This document shows positions 29,140 to 37,548 of a DNA stretch of 64,000 nt, piece by piece (position 1 is the stretch's first letter; every line of letters begins with the position of its first letter). Below the pieces are notes generated by a model. That model did not search any database, was not told the origin of the DNA, and saw nothing but the letters and a program-made list of their open reading frames with translations. A program made the position numbers and the translations under genes. The stretch is from Faecalibacterium taiwanense (GTDB taxonomy: Bacteria; Bacillota; Clostridia; Oscillospirales; Ruminococcaceae), in NCBI RefSeq assembly GCF_036632915.2, contig NZ_CP155552.1, positions 1,550,001-1,614,000 on the forward strand, written 5' to 3'.

Positions 29140-29628
29140 ATGGAAATTGAACGCAAATGGATGGTGAAGGGCTGGCCGGAGGGGCTGCCCCTCAGGGAGG
29201 AATTTGCCATGCGGCAGGGCTATATCAGCGTGCGGCCCACTGTGCGCATCCGGGAAGAAGCCCTCACCGGCGGCAGAACGGACTACATCCTCTGCTTCAA
29301 ATCCGGGGGCGGCCTTGCCCGCGAGGAGATCGAGCGCAGCATCGACAAAGCGCTGTTTGAGGATTTGGAACACAAGATCATCGGCAAACCTCTCATCCCG
29401 AAGCTGCGCCGCAGCTACACCCTGCCGGACGGTTCTGTGCTGGAAGTGAACCATGTGGACGAAGGCCAGCCCACCGAGTTCTGGTATGCCGAGGTGGAGT
29501 ACCCCACGGTGGAAGCAGCCCTTGCATGGCAGCCGGAAAGCTGCGGCCTTGGCGATTACCTTAAGGATGAAGTGACGAACCAGCCCGGCCAGAGCATGGG
29601 CGAATACTGGGTGGAGACAAGAGGATGA
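29140..29628 (+). CDS. CYTH-domain (triphosphate tunnel) protein
   Basis: A 162-residue single CYTH domain. The signature EIERKW is at residues 2-7, followed by alternating charged strands (VRIREEALTG, YILCFKSGGG, EIERSI) that line the tunnel for Mg-triphosphate. Family members hydrolyse inorganic triphosphate or similar; the substrate here is unknown. Start ATG 29140 is placed by the motif. Its stop overlaps the rhomboid start (ATGA). Confidence 0.82.
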   Translation: MEIERKWMVKGWPEGLPLREEFAMRQGYISVRPTVRIREEALTGGRTDYILCFKSGGGLAREEIERSIDKALFEDLEHKIIGKPLIPKLRRSYTLPDGSVLEVNHVDEGQPTEFWYAEVEYPTVEAALAWQPESCGLGDYLKDEVTNQPGQSMGEYWVETRG

Positions 29629-30257
29629 AAAAAGTAAAACTCAAACTGGAACTGCAGTACAACTCCCCGGTGATCCTCACATTTTTCCTGCTGTCACTTC
29701 TGGTGCTGTTCCTCGACCAGTGGACGGATGGGTGGACGACGATGCATCTGTTCTGTGTCTACCGCTCCTCGCTGAAGGACCCGCTGTTCTACATCCGGCT
29801 GTTCGGCCATGTGCTGGGCCATGCCAGCTGGGACCACTTTCTGAACAACATGCTGCTGCTGCTCGTTGTTGGCCCGCCAATGGAAGAAAAGTACGGCAGC
29901 AAGCCGCTTTTGTGCGGCATGGTGTTCACCGCTCTGGTCACCGGCGTGCTGCAATGCGTGCTGTTCCCACGTTCAGGGCTGCTGGGCGCGTCCGGCATCG
30001 TGTTCATGCTTATCATGCTTTCGTCGCTGGCGGGCTTCTCCGGCGGCATCCCGGTCACCATGCTGCTGGTTGCAGCGCTGTACTTTGGTCAGCAGGTGTA
30101 CGATATCATTTTTGTGCACGACAATGTAGCAAACTTCATGCACATTGTGGGCGGCTTATGCGGCACTGCCTTTGGCTACTACAGTGCGTTGCACAGCCGC
30201 CGCAGGCCGGCAAAAGCGGTGAAGTTTTCCAGCACGAACAGCCGCCGGAAGCGCTGA
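29625..30257 (+). CDS. Rhomboid-family intramembrane serine protease
   Basis: 210 residues with about six hydrophobic segments. HASWDHFLNNM precedes the catalytic GASG (Ser, about 123), and the partner His lies in HIVGG (about 172); both dyad residues are present. The C-terminus is basic. Likely cleaves membrane proteins; substrate unknown. Cotranscribed with the CYTH gene by a 4-base overlap. Confidence 0.85.
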   Translation: MKKVKLKLELQYNSPVILTFFLLSLLVLFLDQWTDGWTTMHLFCVYRSSLKDPLFYIRLFGHVLGHASWDHFLNNMLLLLVVGPPMEEKYGSKPLLCGMVFTALVTGVLQCVLFPRSGLLGASGIVFMLIMLSSLAGFSGGIPVTMLLVAALYFGQQVYDIIFVHDNVANFMHIVGGLCGTAFGYYSALHSRRRPAKAVKFSSTNSRRKR

Positions 30258-30303
30258 ACCCACTGTGGACATAGGCTGATTTTGAAAAATTTGCAAACAG
30301 GTA

Positions 30304-30332
30304 TTGACAAACGAAAAATCCGTGGTTTAATA
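30304..30332 (+). promoter_or_regulatory. Promoter of orphan T-box RNA
   Basis: TTGACA (30304-30309) with a TTAATA/TAATAT -10 about 17-18 bases downstream. Confidence 0.55.
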
Positions 30333-30349
30333 TAGCCAAATTCAATACA

Positions 30350-30680
30350 CTAAACCGTTGAAGCGGAGATAACGGCGAACCATGCCTGTACAGAGAGCCT
30401 GCGCAGCTGAGAAGCAGACCGGAAACAGTTCGTCAAGGAAAGTGTGACTTTGCGTTATATTTTCCCGAAATGGACCGCTGAGGGTGCAGGGAACTGCGGA
30501 GAACTTTCGCCGCACAGTATTCTGCAACGTAGGGCATACGTCAGTTGCCGGGGATGTGTTGGCATCCCGCCAAGTGCATGGGGTCATGCCCATGAAGTCA
30601 GGGTGGCACCGCGGATAAAAGGCCATATTTTATTCGTCCTTGACAGAAGAGAGTTCTTCTGTTAGGGGCGTTTTTCTTTT
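30350..30680 (+). ncRNA. T-box leader with no downstream gene
   Basis: The T-box sequence AGGGTGGCACCGCGG is at 30600-30614, and the stem I consensus AGAGAGCC lies near 30395. The antiterminator can form as GTCAGGG with CCTTGAC and GGATAAAA with TTTTATTC. The competing terminator is a 16-bp hairpin, from CGTCCTTGAC (30635) to the GGGGCG before TTTTT at 30671. The switch thus looks complete. I could not assign the specifier codon safely. No plus-strand gene follows: two more terminators come next, then tenA on the opposite strand. Confidence 0.85.
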
Positions 30681-30683
30681 CCA

Positions 30684-30714
30684 CTCCCTCGGCAGAAGAG
30701 CCGGGGGAGTTTTT
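30684..30714 (+). terminator. Second terminator after T-box leader
   Basis: CTCCCTCGGC pairs with GCCGGGGGAG, followed by five T. Confidence 0.75.
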
Positions 30715-30786
30715 GTTTTAGGGCTCCCTTGTTTCCGGCACTAAGGCTCATGCCTGTGGTTGCGGCCACGAAAACCTGAACAAAAC

Positions 30787-30836
30787 AAATGCACCCGGTT
30801 GCTGCGGTTCTGCCCACAGGCCGGGTGCATTTTATA
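30787..30836. terminator. Terminator of tenA (bidirectional)
   Basis: AAATGCACCCGG pairs with CCGGGTGCATTT, 22-base loop. Upstream A residues make it usable for tenA on the minus strand. I see no gene in 30681-30848. Confidence 0.8.
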
Positions 30837-30848
30837 TTTTAGGAAAAA

Positions 30849-31535
30849 TTACAGGTCACTGCGCGGGGAAGCTGCCATGGCCCAGAAGTTCAGCTCGTGC
30901 TCCGAGCAGGCATGGAAGATCTCGCGGCAGCGGGCAAGGCGCTCGTCGCTCAGGCCTTCGCAGACTTTTTCTGCAAACGCGGCCCAGTCGCGGCAGGCCG
31001 CCTCATAGCCCTTGTCAGCATAGTCCACCACCAGTGCACCATAAAGGGTATCCTGCACGGAAGGCTTTTCTTCCAGCAGTTTCTGGAAGATCCAGCCATA
31101 GCTCAGCATACAGGGCAGGCAGGCCATCATGCACTCGGCTGCGCCCTCGCCGTTTTTGGCGGCTTCGATCATAGCGTCCACATAGGCACGGTTCTCCGGC
31201 CGCAGCGGCAGGCTCTGGATGCCTTCATCGGTCAGTCCAAAGTGCTTGAGATAGTGCAGGCGGGCTGCATCCTCGCTCTCATTCACGAAGGAAAGCAGGG
31301 AATAGTAGGTGCGGATGGTCTGCATATCCTTTGCCTTGGTCATGCCCCAGGCAAACACCTTGGCATATTCCCGCAGGTAAAGACTGTCCTCCACGATGTA
31401 GCCCTTGAAGCAGGCTTCATCCAGTGTGCCATCCGCAAGGGGTCTTTCCAGAAATTCTGAGTGCAGGCATTTCTCCCACACGGGCAGGCTTTCCTGCACC
31501 AGCTGCTGCACAAAGGTCTGCTCACTCACCCACAA
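30849..31535 (-). CDS. tenA: TenA-family thiaminase II
   Basis: 228 residues, helical TenA fold. The ACLPCMLSYGWI stretch contains the catalytic-type Cys, and the N-terminal half has YIVEDSLYLREYAK. Salvages the pyrimidine of damaged thiamin by releasing HMP, which ThiD phosphorylates. Overlaps the thiD stop by 14 bases, so the two are translated together under the TPP riboswitch. Confidence 0.9.
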   Translation of the reverse strand: MWVSEQTFVQQLVQESLPVWEKCLHSEFLERPLADGTLDEACFKGYIVEDSLYLREYAKVFAWGMTKAKDMQTIRTYYSLLSFVNESEDAARLHYLKHFGLTDEGIQSLPLRPENRAYVDAMIEAAKNGEGAAECMMACLPCMLSYGWIFQKLLEEKPSVQDTLYGALVVDYADKGYEAACRDWAAFAEKVCEGLSDERLARCREIFHACSEHELNFWAMAASPRSDL

Positions 31536-32322
31536 ACTCTCCCTTCAGTGCAAACATGTGGTTCATGGGGCCGGAGCCATGGCCCAGATCCAGCATGGCA
31601 GAAAGACAGCCGGAAATGTAGGCCTTTGCGCGCTCCACAGATGCATCCAGATCATAGCCCTTTGCCAGATTGGACGCAATGGCGCTGGATAGGGTGCAGC
31701 CGGTGCCGTGGGTATTGGGGTTTGCAATGCGCTTGCCGCGGAACCATTTGCCGCAGCCGTCCCGCCACAGAAGGTCGTCGGCATCGTTGATCTGGTGGCC
31801 GCCCTTGCACAGCACGGCACAGTGGTATTTCTCGCTGATCAGCTTTGCAGCGGCCTCCATTCCGGCCGCATCGGTGATCTTCATGCCGGAAAGGATCTCA
31901 GCCTCCGGAATGTTGGGGGTGACCACCTCTGCCATGGGCAGCAGCTTTTCGGTCAGTGCCTGCACGGCATCGTCCCGCAGCAGCTTGGAGCCGGAGGTGG
32001 CAACCATCACCGGGTCCACCACGATATGCTTTGCGCCGTAGGTGTGCAGCTTTTCGGCGATCACACCGATCAGCTCTGCCGAGGATACCATGCCGATCTT
32101 GACGGCATCCGGGTAGATGTCGGTAAAAATGGCATCGATCTCCTGTGCCAGAAATTCGGGCGTGGCTTCAAAAATGCCGGTCACACCTGTGGTGTTCTGG
32201 GCAGTCAGTGCGGTAATAGCGCTCATGGCGTACACGCCGTTTGCAGTCATGGTTTTGATATCGGCCTGAATGCCAGCACCGCCGCTGGAATCGCTGCCGG
32301 CAATCGTCAATGCAGTTTTCAT
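31522..32322 (-). CDS. thiD: Hydroxymethylpyrimidine (phosphate) kinase
   Basis: 266 residues of the ribokinase-like fold. TIAGSDSSGGAGIQAD opens the protein and NTHGTGCTLSSAIA provides the anion hole and catalytic Asp region. Phosphorylates HMP and HMP-P in thiamin synthesis. ATG 32322 is chosen because AAGGAAG precedes it and the family start is MKTALTIAG; the longer open frame would run into the riboswitch. Confidence 0.94.
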   Translation of the reverse strand: MKTALTIAGSDSSGGAGIQADIKTMTANGVYAMSAITALTAQNTTGVTGIFEATPEFLAQEIDAIFTDIYPDAVKIGMVSSAELIGVIAEKLHTYGAKHIVVDPVMVATSGSKLLRDDAVQALTEKLLPMAEVVTPNIPEAEILSGMKITDAAGMEAAAKLISEKYHCAVLCKGGHQINDADDLLWRDGCGKWFRGKRIANPNTHGTGCTLSSAIASNLAKGYDLDASVERAKAYISGCLSAMLDLGHGSGPMNHMFALKGEFVGE

Positions 32323-32340
32323 GGTTACAACTTCCTTTGC

Positions 32341-32480
32341 AAAAAATGCGGAAATGCCCGCAAGGAGGCACCTCCGCACTTTGAAGCAGCAGTATCTCCC
32401 TACGTTGGCATTGTCCAAATCAGGTCACAGGTCTGGGCAAACAGCCCACTCTCAGCCTGCTTTTGCAGGCTCCCTTTTTC
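32341..32480 (-). promoter_or_regulatory. TPP riboswitch with terminator
   Basis: On the minus strand the THI-box hallmarks GCTGAGAG, ACCTGAT and GGACAATGCCAACGTAGGGA appear in order. They are followed by a terminator stem TGCGGAGGTGCC with GGGCATTTCCGCA and a T run ending 19 bases before thiD. TPP binding would stop transcription of thiD-tenA. Confidence 0.95.
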
Positions 32481-32581
32481 TGCGTTCAAGAATACCACAG
32501 TGCCGCTGCATTTGCAAGGGGATGGCCCTTTTCAATCGGCCCGCTGCGTGGTAAAATGGAAAAAACAAAGGGGGAAATACC

Positions 32582-33118
32582 ATGAACATCACGGTCTATC
32601 TTGGAGCAAATGCGGGCAATGATCCTGCGCTGGCGGCAGCTGTCCGGGAACTGGGCAGCTGGATCGGTGCAAACGGGCACCGCCTTGTGTACGGCGGCTC
32701 CCGCAGCGGCCTGATGGGCCAGCTTGCCCAGAGCACACTGGACGCAGGCGGCACGGTGACCGGTGTGGAACCGCAGTTCTTTGTGCAGCAGGAGCTGCAG
32801 CACGATGGCCTGACCGAGCTGATCGTCACCAAGGACATGACCGAGCGCAAGACGAAGATGATCGAGCTGGGCGATGCCTTCATCGCATTCCCCGGCGGTA
32901 CCGGCACGCTGGAAGAGATCGCAGAGGTAATGTCCAAGGTCTCGCTGGGCCAGTTGGACGCGCCCTGCATTCTGTATGATCTGAACGGCTACTACGACAG
33001 CCTGAAAGCACTGCTTGCCAAAATGATCGAGAAAGGCCTTTCCACGCCGCAGCGCCAGCAGGGCATCCGATTTGCGGCGAATCTGGAAGAGATCACAACA
33101 ATTTTGAATAAAGCCTAA
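32582..33118 (+). CDS. LOG family protein (nucleoside-5'-monophosphate phosphoribohydrolase type)
   Basis: 178 residues. YGGSRSGLMG (about 39-48) and the catalytic-type PGGTGTLEEI (about 103-112) are the LOG signatures. Related enzymes release a base from nucleotide monophosphates; bacterial roles are mostly unassigned. Start follows GGGGG. Confidence 0.87.
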   Translation: MNITVYLGANAGNDPALAAAVRELGSWIGANGHRLVYGGSRSGLMGQLAQSTLDAGGTVTGVEPQFFVQQELQHDGLTELIVTKDMTERKTKMIELGDAFIAFPGGTGTLEEIAEVMSKVSLGQLDAPCILYDLNGYYDSLKALLAKMIEKGLSTPQRQQGIRFAANLEEITTILNKA

Positions 33119-33155
33119 AGGAAACGCTTCCCCGGCCGGGAAGCGTTTCCTTTTT
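33119..33155. terminator. Bidirectional terminator (LOG / dehydrogenase)
   Basis: GGAAACGCTTCCC pairs with GGGAAGCGTTTCC, loop CGGCC, with T run after and A residues before. Confidence 0.85.
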
Positions 33156-33158
33156 ATA

Positions 33159-34055
33159 TCATTCTCCCAGTGCAGTGCGGATATTTGCCAGCACCTTCTG
33201 GCTCAGCAGCACAAAAGCCTGCTTGGTGCGTCCGGCAGAAACATTCGCGCAATGCACATTCTCACGGGCAAAGAAGTCTTCACCCACCGGGCCGGCAGCG
33301 GCACGGGTGTCACAGAAGAAGTGGGTGCCCGGCAGAGCAAGCCACTGTTCCAGAGCAGCAGAGTCAAAGCCCGGGCCGATGGAGGTGTTGAACAGTACCT
33401 TGCCTGCGCCCAGCTGTGCAAATTCGTCCTTGCCCAGCAGCAGGACATTTTTGTTCAGGCAGGTGAACACCACCTCGCTCTCGGTCAGCAGCTGTGCCAG
33501 CGGCTTATAGGCCATGCCCACAGCTTCGGCATCCGGCTTGCGGGTGCGGCTGTAATAGGCAATGTCGGCACCCATGAACTGCAGCGCGTCGGCGATCATT
33601 TTGCCGGACACACCCAGCCCGATGATGCCTGCCTTCAGCCCGGTGATCTCCACCGGCTCGTCCCGCAGCATGGGCATCCCAAAACCGTGCAGGATGCCGG
33701 TGAGCTCATGCAGGACGTACTCCACAACGCCGCGGTCGCCGTAGTCCCGGATGCCCAGCACTTTGATGCCGCGGGTGCGGGCGTAGGCGATATCCACATT
33801 GGCGCTTTCCTCAGAATACAGGCTGCAGCACATGCCGATGTAACGGATATTCGGGCAGCGCTCGATCACATTTTTGCCCATGCGGGAGGTGTAGCTCAGA
33901 AGCACAGCATCGGCATCTCCGATGCGCTGCACGATCTGGTCATCGCTGGCCGGGATATCGCGGTACAGCACCACTTCTTTTGCGTACTGATGCAGCGCTT
34001 CCTCGGCGGAAGGAATCAGGCTTACCGGCTCAATGGCCACCAGTTTGTTGAACAT
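33159..34055 (-). CDS. D-isomer-specific 2-hydroxyacid dehydrogenase family protein
   Basis: 298 residues. A Rossmann NAD-binding segment GIIGLGVSGKM lies in the middle, flanked by family-like IRDYGDRGVVEYVLHEL and LFNTSIGPGFD. I could not place the usual Arg/Glu/His catalytic triad by eye, so the substrate and even activity are uncertain. ATG 34055 has GGAGGG eight bases upstream. Sixteen bases after the aspartate-dehydrogenase-like gene; probably one operon. Confidence 0.75.
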   Translation of the reverse strand: MFNKLVAIEPVSLIPSAEEALHQYAKEVVLYRDIPASDDQIVQRIGDADAVLLSYTSRMGKNVIERCPNIRYIGMCCSLYSEESANVDIAYARTRGIKVLGIRDYGDRGVVEYVLHELTGILHGFGMPMLRDEPVEITGLKAGIIGLGVSGKMIADALQFMGADIAYYSRTRKPDAEAVGMAYKPLAQLLTESEVVFTCLNKNVLLLGKDEFAQLGAGKVLFNTSIGPGFDSAALEQWLALPGTHFFCDTRAAAGPVGEDFFARENVHCANVSAGRTKQAFVLLSQKVLANIRTALGE

Positions 34056-34070
34056 CTGCAAAGCCCTCCT

Positions 34071-34871
34071 TTAATAGAAGCATACGGGGGAGGAGAGGTT
34101 GCGCAGCAGGGCAACTACGCTCCAACCGGCAATGGCGCTGGTGGAAGAGCAGATATCCACCACGGCCTTCACGCCCTCGATCTCGGCGGTGATGCAGTGG
34201 TCGTCGCCCACCCAGCCGGGTACCGAGTGCATGGTCACGCCGGTGATCTCCGGGCCGGTGGTGGCCAGCGAGGTGGCAACAGCCACATTCACGCGGCGGG
34301 GGAAGGTGGCAATGGCCTGCTTGGCATTGCCGGTGAACACGGTGGTCTTTTCGGTATCGGTCAGCAGGTGGTCGGCCCATACCGGCGTGTTGCGGAAGCC
34401 CTTGGCTCCGGTGTGGGTCTCAATGCCTGCCGTCTCGGCCAGCTTCTGCGCCTCGGCCATCAGGGTGACGGTCTGCAGCACATCAAAGCCGCCAATGGCA
34501 CCGCTTGCCAGATGCACCTTGGCACCGCCCTCCACGGCAGCGGCCTTGACCCGCTCGTAAAAATCAAGGTCCGCAAAGGCACCAATGGAAATAATGACCA
34601 GATTCACGCCTTTTTTCAGTACAGGCACAGCCATGGCGCGCACAGCCTCCACCGAAGCGGTCTCCACGATGTACTCCGGCTCCAGCGCCAGCAGAGCATC
34701 CACATCATCGCAGACGGGACAGCCTACCGTTTCGGCGGTCTTTTCCGCCGAAGCACGGGTGCGGCTGGTCACGCCCACCAGCTCATAGTCCGGCAGCAGA
34801 CCGTTCTTCCATGCATCGGCCACAATGTTGCCCAGAAATCCGCAGCCTACGATACCAAATTTTGTTTTCAT
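34071..34871 (-). CDS. L-aspartate dehydrogenase-like oxidoreductase
   Basis: 266 residues. GIVGCGFLGNIVADAW at the N-terminus is a dinucleotide-binding loop; HLASGAIGGFDVL and the C-terminal half resemble the NadX/aspartate dehydrogenase (DUF108) family. That reaction would give iminoaspartate or oxaloacetate; no nadA or nadC is nearby, so the role is inferred only from family resemblance. Confidence 0.72.
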   Translation of the reverse strand: MKTKFGIVGCGFLGNIVADAWKNGLLPDYELVGVTSRTRASAEKTAETVGCPVCDDVDALLALEPEYIVETASVEAVRAMAVPVLKKGVNLVIISIGAFADLDFYERVKAAAVEGGAKVHLASGAIGGFDVLQTVTLMAEAQKLAETAGIETHTGAKGFRNTPVWADHLLTDTEKTTVFTGNAKQAIATFPRRVNVAVATSLATTGPEITGVTMHSVPGWVGDDHCITAEIEGVKAVVDICSSTSAIAGWSVVALLRNLSSPVCFY

Positions 34872-34979
34872 ATCCTAAACTCCTTTTTCTGCTTTTTCCA
34901 AAGAAAGCAGCATATTCCATTAAAGTATATCATATCAAAACAAAAAATGATATAATAAGGTGCAAGAAAGGAGAAGGCT

Positions 34980-35552
34980 ATGTCGAAAACAAAGGAGCTT
35001 TTCTGGACGTTTTTCAAAATTGGAGCGTTCACGTTTGGCGGCGGCTACGCCATGGTAGCCCTGCTGCAAAATGAGTTTGTAGAAGAGAAAAAGTGGGTAA
35101 CAAAAGAAGAATTTCTGGACATGGTGGCAATTGCGGAGTCTACGCCCGGCCCGGTGGCGGTGAACAGTGCCACCTATATCGGCTACAAGATCGAGGGTAC
35201 GGCAGGTGCGGCAGCGTCCACGGTGGCGGTGTGTCTCCCGTCCTTCGCGGTCATTTATCTGATCTCGCTGTTCTTTGACCAGTTCCTCCGCCTGTCGGTG
35301 GTGGCAAGTGCGTTCCACGGCATTCAGGTGTGTGTGATCTATCTGATCCTCTCGGCGGGCCTGAAAATGCTGAAGCAGCTGGAACACAGCGTCTTCAATA
35401 TTGTCATCCTGACCACGGTTGCGGCAGCGATGGTGGGCTGTTCCATTGCAGCAGTGTCCTTCTCTTCCATTTTTTACATCCTGTTCAGCGGTGCGGCCGG
35501 GCTGCTGGTGTATGCAGTACAGCAGCTGCGGAAGGGGGAGAAGAAGCCGTGA
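34980..35552 (+). CDS. Chromate transporter family protein, first half
   Basis: 190 residues. FKIGAFTFGGGYAMV and IAESTPGPVAVN are the CHR domain signatures, with five or six membrane segments. Short CHR proteins are encoded as pairs that work together; the second half follows with overlapping stop and start. The true substrate in gut Firmicutes is unknown. Confidence 0.85.
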   Translation: MSKTKELFWTFFKIGAFTFGGGYAMVALLQNEFVEEKKWVTKEEFLDMVAIAESTPGPVAVNSATYIGYKIEGTAGAAASTVAVCLPSFAVIYLISLFFDQFLRLSVVASAFHGIQVCVIYLILSAGLKMLKQLEHSVFNIVILTTVAAAMVGCSIAAVSFSSIFYILFSGAAGLLVYAVQQLRKGEKKP

Positions 35553-36121
35553 TCTATGCAGAACTTTTCTGGAATTTCCTCATGATCGGTGCGTTGTCCT
35601 TCGGCGGCGGCTACGGGATGATCTCGCTGGTGCGGGAAACGGTCTTAGGACACGGCTGGCTGACGGAAGGCGAATTCCTCAGCTTTATTGCGGTGTCAGA
35701 GTCCACACCCGGCCCGCTGGCCATCAATATGGCCACCTTCATTGGTTCTTCACAGGGCGGCTTCTGGGGCGCGCTGTGCGCCACGCTGGGTGTGGTGCTG
35801 CCGTCTTTTGTCATTATCCTGCTCGTTGCATCGGTGCTGCAGAACCTGATGAAGTATGCGGGAGTCAACGCAGTTCTTGGCGGCGTTCGTCCCTGTGTGG
35901 TGGCGATGATCCTTGCAACGGCAATCAATATGGCACTTTCCACACTGCTGGGCTTTGCGGGCCGCAGCACCGACTTTGTACCGGATGCGCGCTCCATTGC
36001 AGTGTTTGTACTTTTGTGGGCGCTGCATCTGCTGTGCCGCAAAAGGAACGGCAAGGCACCATCCCCCATTCTCATGATCCTGATTTCCGCAGGGCTGGGC
36101 ATCCTGTTCTGGGGAGCATAA
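35549..36121 (+). CDS. Chromate transporter family protein, second half
   Basis: 190 residues, same architecture as its partner: MIGALSFGGGYGMI and VSESTPGPLAIN. Starts at GTG 35549, overlapping the stop of the first gene (GTGA), with GGGGGAG upstream. The pair is likely to form an antiparallel heterodimer. Confidence 0.85.
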   Translation: MIYAELFWNFLMIGALSFGGGYGMISLVRETVLGHGWLTEGEFLSFIAVSESTPGPLAINMATFIGSSQGGFWGALCATLGVVLPSFVIILLVASVLQNLMKYAGVNAVLGGVRPCVVAMILATAINMALSTLLGFAGRSTDFVPDARSIAVFVLLWALHLLCRKRNGKAPSPILMILISAGLGILFWGA

Positions 36122-36126
36122 AAAAT

Positions 36127-36170
36127 AACGCGCCGGGTGGTTCTCGTTGAACGATCCGGTGCGTTTTGTT
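36127..36170 (+). terminator. Terminator after chromate transporter pair
   Basis: AACGCGCCGGGT pairs with ATCCGGTGCGTT, followed by TTGTTG; the T tract is weak. Confidence 0.6.
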
Positions 36171-36171
36171 G

Positions 36172-36217
36172 TAAAAAGCCGGGCACAGGAAAACTCATGG
36201 CTCCCTGTGCCCGGCTT
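36172..36217 (-). terminator. Terminator of lipoprotein gene
   Basis: AAGCCGGGCACAGG pairs with CCTGTGCCCGGCTT; on the minus strand a T run follows. Confidence 0.8.
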
Positions 36218-36248
36218 CAGCTTTTATTGGAATTTAGGCGCTGTGCGA

Positions 36249-36524
36249 TCAAGCTGCAACAGAAGAAGCAGCTTCGCTGGAAGCAGCCTCAGAAGAAGTG
36301 GCCTCAGAAGAAGCGGCCTCGCTGGAAGCAGCCTCAGAAGAAGAACCGTTCTCCTCTGCAACAGCGGAAGAAGCGCTCTCCTCGGCCTCAGCAGCAACAG
36401 AAGTGCTGGTAGAAGCAGCCTCGGAAGAGGATGCAGCAGTGGAGGAAGCAGAACCGCCGCAAGCGGTCATGCCAACAGCCAGAGCCAGAGCAACAACAGC
36501 AACACAAACATTCTTGAGTTTCAT
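36249..36524 (-). CDS. Small Ser/Ala/Glu-rich lipoprotein
   Basis: 91 residues. A signal peptide ends in the lipobox GMTACGG (Cys 22), so the mature protein is a short lipid-anchored chain. It consists almost only of Ser, Ala, Glu and Thr, with tandem SEAAS units at the C-terminus and no fold. Function unknown; it could be a cell-surface spacer. The preceding region supplies AAGGAG. Confidence 0.75.
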   Translation of the reverse strand: MKLKNVCVAVVALALAVGMTACGGSASSTAASSSEAASTSTSVAAEAEESASSAVAEENGSSSEAASSEAASSEATSSEAASSEAASSVAA

Positions 36525-37081
36525 ATCTAAAATCTCCTTGCCATACGCAAATGTATTTTGCAGAAGGCCCTACAGGAAGTGCCTTTCTGCAAGTGGATAT
36601 TCTAGTCTTTTTTGCGAAAAAATCAAGAGCTTTTTGGCTAAGAAGTGAGATTTCAATGATAATCTACGATTTTGTTATAATTTATCGCTAAAAGTCAAAG
36701 AGTTTTTGTTAAACTGATCGAAGCGCAGAGAAACTCAGGAAAGAATTTTTTACCGCGTTGTAATCACTTTGTAATTTCTTTCATTGTTTGTTCCCTTGAA
36801 TTAAGACGGGAATGCATGTTCCCTAAAGAGAAATAAAGAAATGCAAAAGTGAGGATGATGCGGCTCCGGAAACGGAAAAGAACCATTTGTCACCTGACAG
36901 TTGACCTGCGGAGAAAGAAAAGATGGTAAACTTTGTGCAGCGAACCTGAACAAAAATATCAAAAAATGACAAGTGCTATTTGAAAGTGATTTTTATTGGA
37001 CATAAAAAGTGGATAATACAGACACAGCAGGGGATGAACGGGTTCCCTGAAAATAAAACATGTGTTTTGGAGGAAATAAAG
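36525..37081. other. Intergenic region without recognisable gene
   Basis: About 560 bases, AT-rich compared with the flanks. I see no RNA family, convincing reading frame or terminator in it. It must hold the divergent promoters of the lipoprotein and HIRAN genes. Confidence 0.5.
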
Positions 37082-37456
37082 ATGAAGTACTATGTTACAT
37101 TGACCGGACTCAACTACCGCTTCGGCACTCAGCCGTTTACAGTAGGCCAGAAGGTAAAGCTGGTCAAGGAGCCGGAGAATGACTTTGACCGCGAAGCCAT
37201 CCGCGCAGAACTGCCGGGTCTGGGCAAGGTGGGTTATGTGGCCAACAGCACTCACACCGTGCTGGGCGACTGTTACAGCGCAGGCCGCATTTATGATAAG
37301 ATCGGCGCTGCTGCCACCGCAAAGGTGAAGTATGTGCTTGCCAATGCGGTGGTATGCAGCGTAAAGGCGGCGGATATGAGGCAGGCTGGCCTGCCGCCGG
37401 TCGATCCGGCTACGGGTCTGCCCTTTGGCAACGAAGAAGATGCAATCGCATTCTGA
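37082..37456 (+). CDS. HIRAN-domain protein
   Basis: 124 residues. GQKVKLVKEPENDFDREAIR and GKVGYVANSTHTV match the HIRAN pattern, an OB-like DNA-binding module usually fused to SNF2 helicases. Here it stands alone. ATG 37082 follows TTGGAGG. Likely binds damaged or single-stranded DNA ends, by analogy only. Confidence 0.75.
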   Translation: MKYYVTLTGLNYRFGTQPFTVGQKVKLVKEPENDFDREAIRAELPGLGKVGYVANSTHTVLGDCYSAGRIYDKIGAAATAKVKYVLANAVVCSVKAADMRQAGLPPVDPATGLPFGNEEDAIAF

Positions 37457-37501
37457 CAGAAAAGCCCGTCACACTGTATTTTGTGTGACGGGCTTTTCTG
37501 C
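37457..37501. terminator. Terminator after HIRAN gene
   Basis: An 18-bp stem from CAGAAAAGCCCGTCACAC to GTGTGACGGGCTTTTCTG. Confidence 0.85.
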
Positions 37502-37548
37502 ACCTTTTTGCTTCGGCGCACATACACCGGGCAAAGGGGGAATGTATC

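Noticed and set aside
30444-30665. Short plus-strand open frame inside the T-box leader
   Set aside because: Overlaps the structured T-box RNA and has no ribosome site or homology.
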